Positions 7,834-14,630 of a stretch of 64,000 nucleotides of DNA are shown here, in pieces. The notes below the pieces were generated by a model that was not told the origin of the DNA, made no database searches, and saw only the letters and a list, made by a program, of their open reading frames with translations. This DNA is from Acidimicrobiia bacterium (lineage in GTDB: Bacteria; Actinomycetota; Acidimicrobiia; Acidimicrobiales; Bin134): NCBI GenBank assembly GCA_022822905.1, contig JAJDYE010000012.1, forward strand, positions 62,001 to 126,000. Reading direction: 5' to 3'. Each line of letters opens with the position of its first letter. Positions within the stretch are counted from its first letter, which is position 1. The translations under genes were made by a program, and so were the position numbers.

Positions 7834-8825
7834 CAGCCCTTCCCTTCCCTCAGATCGGCGTAGAAGTACTTCACCAGCTCGTTGAACACGTCGGCCCGCT
7901 CCCACTGGAGGAAGTGGCCGCATTCGGGGATCACCACTGGCCCCACCCGGTTGGCGAAGGAGATCTCGCAGCGTTTGGGGAAGTCCTTGGGCACGATCTG
8001 GTCGTCGGGGCCGTACAGGATGAGCGTGGGGGCCTGCACCTGAGTGCCCATCATGGGCGGCTCGGTCATCGGCCGGCCGTACTCCAGCTGGTACACCGAC
8101 CAGCCCGAGGCCAGCCGCTCCAAGTCGGCAAACGGCTCGGTCATGAAGTCGTAGTCGTCCTCTTCGAAGGAGTACTGGGAGGCCAATAGCCGATGCTCAT
8201 AGAAGTCTTTCACGTAGCGACGGCAGCGCTCGGGGGTGTCGAGCTCGGCTCGCAATTTGTCGGGGTCGCGGCCTTGGCGGATGCGATAGTCGCCGGTGGG
8301 CCCGTGGGGCAGCGGGTTCAGCGACAGTCCCCGCTCGGTGTACCAGTCGACCTGGTCGACGATGAAGGGGGCCACGGTGTTGAAGAACACCATCCGCTCT
8401 GCGAACTCGGGCCAGCGGTTGGCCATGTCCACGATCACCGCGCCGCCCACGTCACCGCCCAGCAGCCCGACCCGCTGGTGGCCGAGCACGTCGTGAACCA
8501 GGGTGTGGATGTCGCGGGAGTACAGCACCAGGTCGTACTGGTCGTTTTCAGAAAGGTCGGAGTCGCCGTAGCCCCGCAGGTCGGGAACGATCACCTCGTA
8601 GCCGGCCTCGGCCAGCGGGATGATGTTGCGCCACCAGATGCGCTTGGTCTCGGGATAGCCGTGGACCAGCACCAGGGGGTAGCCGCCCTCTCCCTCGCGG
8701 ATGTAAGCCAGCGACAGGTCGCCGTCGACCGGGGCCCGGTGGATGGCGAAGGCATCTCGGGGCGGGGTTGGCGGTTGCTCGGGGCGAATGGGAGGCACGG
8801 CCCGGCAGCCTATTCGCTCCCGCAC
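7833..8825 (-). CDS. epoxide hydrolase-like alpha/beta hydrolase
   Basis: 330 residues. HGYPETKRIW forms the oxyanion hole, and the nucleophile elbow is GGDVGG, with Asp rather than Ser as in epoxide hydrolases and haloalkane dehalogenases. DLRGYGDSD, the cap region with paired Tyr residues and the final GHFLQWE His are present. This points to ring-opening of an epoxide through a covalent Asp ester. GTG start at 8825. First gene of the leftward operon and divergent from the LLM oxidoreductase at 8888, with only 62 bases between start codons. Confidence 0.82.
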   Translation of the reverse strand: MRERIGCRAVPPIRPEQPPTPPRDAFAIHRAPVDGDLSLAYIREGEGGYPLVLVHGYPETKRIWWRNIIPLAEAGYEVIVPDLRGYGDSDLSENDQYDLVLYSRDIHTLVHDVLGHQRVGLLGGDVGGAVIVDMANRWPEFAERMVFFNTVAPFIVDQVDWYTERGLSLNPLPHGPTGDYRIRQGRDPDKLRAELDTPERCRRYVKDFYEHRLLASQYSFEEDDYDFMTEPFADLERLASGWSVYQLEYGRPMTEPPMMGTQVQAPTLILYGPDDQIVPKDFPKRCEISFANRVGPVVIPECGHFLQWERADVFNELVKYFYADLREGKG

Positions 8826-8887
8826 TTATGCCCTGAGGCGGGCGGGATGTTAGGAAATATCAGCCGAAAATCGACAGAGAGGCCGAC

Positions 8888-10015
8888 ATGGAGTTTGGAC
8901 TTTTCATCCAGGGATACGTCCCCCAGCACCGCCGGGACGTCGATCCCGACGCCGAGCACACCGCGTTCATGGAGGAGCTCGACCTGGTGATCGCGGCCGA
9001 CAAAGCGGGGTTCAAGTACGTGTGGCTGCCCGAGCACCACTTCCTCGACGAGTACTCCCACATGTCGGCCAACGACGCCATCGCCGGGTATCTGGCGCAC
9101 GCCACCGAGCGCATCCACATCGGATCGGGCATCTTCAATCCGCTGCCCCAGGTGAACCACCCGGCCAAGGTGGCCGAGCGGGTGGCCATGCTCGATCACC
9201 TCACCGGTGGGCGCTTCGAGTTCGGCACTGGCCGGGGCGCGGGCAGCCACGAGATTCTGGGTTTCCTGCACCGCGAGGGCATCACCGACACCACCGCCAC
9301 CAAGGAGATCTGGGAGGACGTGATCGGCGAGTTCGCCAAGATGTGGACCCAGGACACCTACGAGGGCTACGAGGGCAAGTTCTGGTCGCTGCCGCCCCGC
9401 AAGGTGCTGCCCAAGCCGTGGGGCAAGGGCCACCCGGCCATGTGGTACGCGGCGGGCAACGTGACCAGTTACGCCATGGCCGCCCGCAAGGGCCTCGGCG
9501 TGCTCGGCTTCTCGGTGGGGGCGCTCGACGAACTGGCCCCGGTGCTGGAGGCCTACAAGCGCGACATCGTCAACGCCGAGCCGGTGGGGGCGTTCGTGAA
9601 CGACAACCTAATGGTGACCACCGGGGCGTTCGTGGCCGAATCCGACCAAGGGGCGGTGGACCACGCGCTGCGGTCGTCGATGACCTACCTCCAGTCCAAC
9701 GTGTTCCGCTACCACGACACCTTCCCCCGCCCCGAATGGGTGCCGCCGTGGCCTCAGACCATCCCGATGCCCAGCGCCGATGACCTGTGGGAGACCGTGG
9801 GCCAGCCGGGCAGCGTGATGGGCGACCCCGACCAGGCGCTCAAGGCCTGCCAGCAATGGGCCGACGCGGGGGCCGACCAGCTGGTGTTCGGCATGGGCTC
9901 CAGCGAACGGGCCGACGACCTGAAGACCATCGAGCTGCTAGGCAAGCACGTGATCCCCAAAATCGACACCGATCCGGTACACCGCACCACCCGCCTGCGC
10001 GAGGCTGCTGCCTAG
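8888..10015 (+). CDS. LLM-class flavin-dependent oxidoreductase (tandem copy 1)
   Basis: 375 residues of the bacterial-luciferase-like fold. Visible features are the N-terminal MEFGLFIQGYVPQ strand, KYVWLPEHHFLDEYSH (the conserved EHHF active-site stretch), GSGIFNPLPQVNHPAKVAERVAMLD, and GRFEFGTGRGAGSHE (flavin phosphate loop). Such enzymes use reduced FMN or F420 for monooxygenation or hydride transfer; which cofactor is used here is not visible. RBS gagaggc precedes the ATG. The next gene is a close paralogue in the same orientation 46 bases later. Confidence 0.88.
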   Translation: MEFGLFIQGYVPQHRRDVDPDAEHTAFMEELDLVIAADKAGFKYVWLPEHHFLDEYSHMSANDAIAGYLAHATERIHIGSGIFNPLPQVNHPAKVAERVAMLDHLTGGRFEFGTGRGAGSHEILGFLHREGITDTTATKEIWEDVIGEFAKMWTQDTYEGYEGKFWSLPPRKVLPKPWGKGHPAMWYAAGNVTSYAMAARKGLGVLGFSVGALDELAPVLEAYKRDIVNAEPVGAFVNDNLMVTTGAFVAESDQGAVDHALRSSMTYLQSNVFRYHDTFPRPEWVPPWPQTIPMPSADDLWETVGQPGSVMGDPDQALKACQQWADAGADQLVFGMGSSERADDLKTIELLGKHVIPKIDTDPVHRTTRLREAAA

Positions 10016-10061
10016 CGCCACTGAGAAAGAACACCCGAAAGCACCCAGAAAAGAGGCTGAC

Positions 10062-11186
10062 ATGGAATTTGGAGTCTTCATCCAGGGGTATGTGCCCCAG
10101 TTTCGCCGGGAGGGCGATCCCGAAGCCGAGCACAAGGCGCTGATGGAGGAGCTTGAGCTGGTGATTGCGGCCGACAAGGCCGGGTTCAAGTACGTGTGGC
10201 TCACCGAGCACCACTTCCTCGACGAGTACTCCCACCTGTCGGCCAACGACGCGGTAGCTGGCTATCTGGCCCATGCCACCGAGCGCATCCACATCGGGTC
10301 GGGCATCTTCAACCCTCTCCCCCAGGTGAACCACCCGGCCAAGGTGGCCGAGCGGGTGGCCATGCTCGACCACCTCTCCGGAGGCCGCTTCGAGTTCGGC
10401 ACCGGACGGGGCGCGGGCAGCCACGAAATCCTCGGCTTCTTGCACCGGGAGGGCATCACCGACACCACCGCCACCAAGGAGATCTGGGAGGACGTGATCG
10501 GCGAATTCGCCAAGATGTGGACCCAGGACACCTACGAGGGCTACGAGGGCAAGTTCTGGTCGCTGCCACCCCGCAAAGTACTGCCCAAGCCATGGGGCAA
10601 AGGCCATCCGGCCATGTGGTACGCCGCGGGCAACACCACCAGCTATGCCATGGCCGCCCGCAAGGGCCTCGGCGTGCTCGGCTTCTCGGTGGGAGAGCTC
10701 GCGGAGTTGGCCCCGGTGCTGGAGGCGTACAAGAACGAGATCGGCAACGCCGAGCCGGTGGGGGCGTACGTGAACGACAACATCATGGTGACCAGCGGGG
10801 CGTTCGTGGCCGAGACCACCGAGGAAGCGGTTGACGCCATCATGCGGTCGTCGATGGCCTACCTCCAGTCCAACGTGTTCCGCTACCACGACACCTTCCC
10901 CCGCCCCGAGTGGGTGCCGCCGTGGCCCCAGACTCTTCCCATGCCCACTATCGAGGAGGCCCAGGGGATGATCGGCCAACCGGGTGCCGTGATGGGCAAC
11001 CCCGACCAGGCGCTGAAGGGCGCTCAGGCTTGGGCCGACGCGGGAGCCGACCAACTGGTGTTCGGATTGGGCTCGGCTGATCGGGCCGACGACCTCAAGA
11101 TGATCCAGCTCATGGGCGAGCACGTGATCCCGAAGATCGACACCGACCCGGTGCACCGCACCACCCGCCTGCGCGAAGCTGGCTAG
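10062..11186 (+). CDS. LLM-class flavin-dependent oxidoreductase (tandem copy 2)
   Basis: 374 residues, identical to copy 1 over long stretches, including LGFLHREGITDTTATKEIWE and the FRYHDTFPRPEWVPPWPQT region, and differing mainly in residues 220-300 and 320-340. This is a recent tandem duplication, with the short leader before each ATG also alike. Differences cluster in the outer helices and may change substrate rather than cofactor. The downstream enoyl-CoA hydratase starts immediately after the TAG stop, so copy 2 and the hydratase are co-translated. Confidence 0.88.
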   Translation: MEFGVFIQGYVPQFRREGDPEAEHKALMEELELVIAADKAGFKYVWLTEHHFLDEYSHLSANDAVAGYLAHATERIHIGSGIFNPLPQVNHPAKVAERVAMLDHLSGGRFEFGTGRGAGSHEILGFLHREGITDTTATKEIWEDVIGEFAKMWTQDTYEGYEGKFWSLPPRKVLPKPWGKGHPAMWYAAGNTTSYAMAARKGLGVLGFSVGELAELAPVLEAYKNEIGNAEPVGAYVNDNIMVTSGAFVAETTEEAVDAIMRSSMAYLQSNVFRYHDTFPRPEWVPPWPQTLPMPTIEEAQGMIGQPGAVMGNPDQALKGAQAWADAGADQLVFGLGSADRADDLKMIQLMGEHVIPKIDTDPVHRTTRLREAG

Positions 11187-12002
11187 GTGGCAGGAGAGCT
11201 CAAAGGACATCCCAACGCCGTCATCGACGTAGACGACGGGATCATCACGGTCACCCTCGACCGGCCCGACAAGCTGAACGCCATCAGCCACGATATGACC
11301 GCGGCTCTATGGGAGGCCGTGCTGGCGCTGGGCGACCGCGACGATCTGAAATGCCTGGTGATCACGGCCAAGGGCCGCTATTTCACCGCCGGACAAGACA
11401 TCTCCAGCCCGGCGGGCAACCGGCCCGGCGACCCCGAGACCATGCATCAGCACCCCGGCTGGAACTTTCGCCGGGACTACCGCAGCCACCATCTGCTGTA
11501 TGACGAGATGGAGGCGGTGGAAAAGCCGGTGATCATGGCCATCCAAGCGCGGTGTTTGGGGGCCGGGGTGGAGATGGCCGGGTCGGTGGACTTCCGGTTC
11601 TGCACCCCCGAGGCATCGTTCCTGCTGCCGGAAGTGAAGCTGGGAGGCATCGCCGGCAGCGGGGGCACCAGCAGGCTGACCCGGCTCATTGGCCCGAGCT
11701 GGGCCAAGTGGATGGCTATGGCCACCATGGAGGTGGATGCGGAGCAGGCTAAGTCGATCGGCCTGGTACACGAGGTGTACCCGGCGGAATCACTGATGGA
11801 CGAGGTGTACGCGTTCTGCCGCCACCTGATGTCTCTGCCCACTGAAGCGGTGGGGCTGGCCAAGATGGCAGTGGACGTACACGCCGACGTGACCGACCGG
11901 AACATCCAACGGCAGTTCGACCGCGTGACGGTTTACTCCACGCAGGCGGCGTTCGAAGCCTCGATGGAGAAGTTCGGGTACGACAAGGACGAGAACGCCT
12001 AA
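11187..12002 (+). CDS. enoyl-CoA hydratase/isomerase family protein
   Basis: 271 residues of crotonase fold. Seen: IITVTLDRPDKLNAIS at the N-terminus, TAGQDI as the first oxyanion-hole segment, AIQARCLGAGVEMAGSVDFRF as the second, and LLPEVKLGGIAGSGGTSRL with the usual catalytic Glu position. Family members add water to enoyl-CoA or isomerise acyl-CoA. GTG start directly abuts the stop of the LLM gene. The 3-prime end overlaps the convergent amidohydrolase by 4 bases. Confidence 0.85.
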   Translation: MAGELKGHPNAVIDVDDGIITVTLDRPDKLNAISHDMTAALWEAVLALGDRDDLKCLVITAKGRYFTAGQDISSPAGNRPGDPETMHQHPGWNFRRDYRSHHLLYDEMEAVEKPVIMAIQARCLGAGVEMAGSVDFRFCTPEASFLLPEVKLGGIAGSGGTSRLTRLIGPSWAKWMAMATMEVDAEQAKSIGLVHEVYPAESLMDEVYAFCRHLMSLPTEAVGLAKMAVDVHADVTDRNIQRQFDRVTVYSTQAAFEASMEKFGYDKDENA

Positions 12003-13114
12003 ATCTTGAACAACCGCCGGGCGTTGGTCTCGGCCAATTTGCGGGCAACGTGCTCGGCCATAGGAGCGGTGGTGTGTTTGAGGGACTCCATGCTGTTGGG
12101 GAAAAGGGTGGACTCGTGGGGGTAGTCGGACTCCCAGGTGATGTTGTCCTCGCCGATCGCGTCGAGGGCGGCGATAGCGGTGTCGTCGCGCAGCATGCAC
12201 ACCGTCATGTGCTCGGCGAAGGTCTCCCGAGGGGGGCGCTCAGCGGGAAGCTGCACCCGGAAGTTGTCGAACACGTCGCTCGACTGCTCCAAGAGGTAGG
12301 GGGCCCATCCGGCCCCGCCCTCGGAGAAGGCGACCTGAATGGACCGGTGGCGGTCCAAGATGCCGGAGAACAGCCAATCAGAGCAGGCGATCATGGAGTT
12401 GGCGCCCACATAGGGCAGCACCGTGCACGGCGGGGCGTCGTCGGACGACTTGATGAGCTTGGACGATGAGCCTATGTGCAGGCACACCACCAGGCCGGTC
12501 TCGTCCACCGCGGCCCACAGCGGCTCCCAATGGTCGGTGAACACCGACGGCAGGCCCAGCGAGGTGGGATTCTCCGAGAAGGCCACCGCCCGGGCGCCCA
12601 TGGCCGCGGTGCGCCGTACCTCCTCGGCAGCGGCCGCCGGATCCCACAGCGGCACCACAATCAGGGGAATGAGCCGCTGGGGGTCGGTGGCACACCACTC
12701 CTCCAAAATGAAGTCGTTGTAGGCCCGCACGCACAGCGCGGCGAGTTCGAAGTCTTGGCTGACCACGAAACGGTGGCCGGCGAATCGGCTGAAGTCGGGG
12801 AAGTTGACCTGGGCCCAGATGCCGTCGAGGTCCATGTCGTCGAGGCGAGCCGAGGGGTCGTAGCAGCCGGGGCGCATCTCGCTGAACCGGGCCACGCCCA
12901 GCGGGTCGTCGTCGAATCCCGGAAGGGTGCGGGTGTTGCCCCGCACCGTTTGGACCACCTGGTCTTCGTACAGCCACGCCTCGGTGCCGTTTTCCAACTC
13001 GACGACTCGGGGGCCGCGGTCGCGGTACGCCGCAGGCAGGCGGCTCTGCCACAGGTGGGGCGGCTCGATGATGTGGTCGTCAACCGATATGGGCTTGACG
13101 TCGGGCGGAAGCAT
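11999..13114 (-). CDS. amidohydrolase family protein (COG2159, ACMSD-like)
   Basis: 371 residues of the COG2159 amidohydrolase-related family, TIM-barrel hydrolases or decarboxylases with one metal. The N-terminal SVDDHIIEPPHLWQ carries the DxH form of the metal motif, and CLHIGSS and WESDYPHEST supply the later His and Asp. Two more members lie at 43732 and 46974. The start is ATG 13114; the open frame continues upstream through the lipoprotein gene on the other strand, but that extension is not credible. Convergent with the enoyl-CoA hydratase. Confidence 0.82.
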   Translation of the reverse strand: MLPPDVKPISVDDHIIEPPHLWQSRLPAAYRDRGPRVVELENGTEAWLYEDQVVQTVRGNTRTLPGFDDDPLGVARFSEMRPGCYDPSARLDDMDLDGIWAQVNFPDFSRFAGHRFVVSQDFELAALCVRAYNDFILEEWCATDPQRLIPLIVVPLWDPAAAAEEVRRTAAMGARAVAFSENPTSLGLPSVFTDHWEPLWAAVDETGLVVCLHIGSSSKLIKSSDDAPPCTVLPYVGANSMIACSDWLFSGILDRHRSIQVAFSEGGAGWAPYLLEQSSDVFDNFRVQLPAERPPRETFAEHMTVCMLRDDTAIAALDAIGEDNITWESDYPHESTLFPNSMESLKHTTAPMAEHVARKLAETNARRLFKI

Positions 13115-13139
13115 GGACGCCCCAGGATAGTGTTCAGGT

Positions 13140-13916
13140 GTGATTAGCCGAATGTGGGCTCTGTTGCTTGTGGCGGTTCTTGTGATAGCTGCCTGCGGCA
13201 ACGACGCAGAGGAGCCTGAGGCGGCCGTGGTGGAGACCGTGGACTTGGACGAGATTCCAACGGTCACCGCCCCGACGGCGACACCGACCCCGATGCCCGC
13301 CACTCCGACCCCAACTCCTGAACCAACCGCTATCCCCTTCCCAGAGCTGCTGGTGTGGCCCAGATTCGAGCCGGAGGCGTGGCCGCGCACCCCTGATGAG
13401 GCAGCGGCGGGCTTCGCTCAGCAGGTGGCTCGGGGAGAAAGGGCCGCCGAGCCTCGTCCGGCTGCCCAATCCGGCACGAGCGCCACCGCCGAGCTGCCCA
13501 GGCTGGGCGAGGACGGCTCGCCGTTCGGGATGGCCACAAGAATCCATATGCAGCAAGTTCAACTTGACGACGGATCGCTGGCCTGGGTGGTGATCAGCGC
13601 CCAGTCGGACGACATCGTGGTGGACTCCCCCATGGTGGGCGACCTGCTCGCTGGCGGCACCGTGGTTGTGGGTGAGGGCAACGGCTTCGAAGGCACGATC
13701 GTGTTCCAAATCGAGGACCAGGACGGTCTTTTGGGCCTGGCCCTGGCCCAGGGTGGAGCACTCGGCCAAAACCTCCCGTTCGAGACCCAGCTGCCTTTCA
13801 ACGAGCGCCCCGCCTCCGGCGACTGGGCAACCTTGACCGGCTTCGATAACTCCGCTGCAGACGGCAGCCTCTCCGCCCTAACCATGCTCCCCATGCGACT
13901 GGTGGACGGTTCGTAA
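13140..13916 (+). CDS. lipoprotein of unknown function
   Basis: 258 residues. The N-terminus is a lipoprotein signal: MWALLLVAVLVIAAC with a lipobox VIAAC ending at Cys19. A Thr/Pro-rich linker (TPTPMPATPTPTPEP) follows, then a soluble, mostly beta domain of about 190 residues with no recognised family. It should be anchored on the outer face of the membrane. GTG 13140 is the listed start; ATG 13152 would still keep a full signal. Divergent from the amidohydrolase with 25 bases between start codons. Confidence 0.75.
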   Translation: MISRMWALLLVAVLVIAACGNDAEEPEAAVVETVDLDEIPTVTAPTATPTPMPATPTPTPEPTAIPFPELLVWPRFEPEAWPRTPDEAAAGFAQQVARGERAAEPRPAAQSGTSATAELPRLGEDGSPFGMATRIHMQQVQLDDGSLAWVVISAQSDDIVVDSPMVGDLLAGGTVVVGEGNGFEGTIVFQIEDQDGLLGLALAQGGALGQNLPFETQLPFNERPASGDWATLTGFDNSAADGSLSALTMLPMRLVDGS

Positions 13917-13937
13917 CCGAGTTCTCATCGCATCCAG

Positions 13938-14426
13938 TCAGTCCTCAAACGACTCATAAGCGGCGGCGCGTTGTGTTGGAGTGAGCACTCCGGCAAACGG
14001 CGTGACCTGACGGAGATCTCGCCCGTGCTCACTGGGGTCGAGCATTCGGGCAACGATCTGATCGGTAGTCCCATCAAGAATTCGCTCCCACTCATCCAGC
14101 AGCCAAGTGGCATGGGGATTGAGCGAACGCATCCGGGAGATATTGCGGCGAGCATTGCCTATGACCTCGTCTTCCCGTTTCCTCAATTCTCGGGAGATCG
14201 CGGTGTGGAGAACCAGGCTTCTCGCCTGATCGCGAGTGAGCGGTGTTCCAACTGTCGGATAACAGGCGAGCCCCACAGAACGAGCCATCCGCTCTACAGT
14301 GCACCACGTCGGACTCTTTGCGCCAGCTTCGTAGGCAGCAACCGTGGGTTGTGAGGTCCCAGCAGCATCAGCCAACTGACGCTGAGTCATGCCAACCACC
14401 GCCCGGATGGACTGTACGGGGTTCAT
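13938..14426 (-). CDS. Xre-family helix-turn-helix regulator
   Basis: 162 residues. The N-terminal 60 hold a Cro/C1-type HTH: IRAVVGMTQRQLADAAGTSQ, PTVAAYEAGAKSP. The rest is helical and charged, with no recognised sensor or toxin domain; the C-terminal third (ERILDGTTDQIVARMLDPSE) might bind a partner. It lies beside a defence operon, and such small Xre proteins often control neighbouring defence or toxin-antitoxin genes (inference). Its start is preceded by a near-perfect operator (see 14434). Confidence 0.8.
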   Translation of the reverse strand: MNPVQSIRAVVGMTQRQLADAAGTSQPTVAAYEAGAKSPTWCTVERMARSVGLACYPTVGTPLTRDQARSLVLHTAISRELRKREDEVIGNARRNISRMRSLNPHATWLLDEWERILDGTTDQIVARMLDPSEHGRDLRQVTPFAGVLTPTQRAAAYESFED

Positions 14427-14433
14427 AGCCAGA

Positions 14434-14453
14434 ATATATCTGAATAGATATAT
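14434..14453 (-). promoter_or_regulatory. 8-bp inverted repeat overlapping the -10 of the Xre gene
   Basis: atatatct (14434-14441) and agatatat (14446-14453) are exact complements with a 4-base spacer. On the minus strand TATATT sits about 6 bases before the ATG, so the repeat covers a probable -10 element. This fits an autorepressed, possibly leaderless promoter. The AT-rich block stands out in GC-rich surroundings. Confidence 0.5.
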
Positions 14454-14630
14454 ATACCACTCATCCCCTGTTGGACTCAGAGACTTCGTTTCCAGGACTG
14501 GCGTTGCAGATGCTCGCCCGAATGTCAGATGAGGACTTCTGAACTAATCAAACACCTGCCAGCCAAACCACAGCATTCCATTTCCAGAAGACCCGTAACG
14601 GGATCTTTCGTCAATAGACGGATGGTGGTT

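Noticed and set aside
9840..11291. 483-residue frame antisense to the LLM pair
   Set aside because: Low-complexity translation that recurs, as expected, opposite both paralogues.
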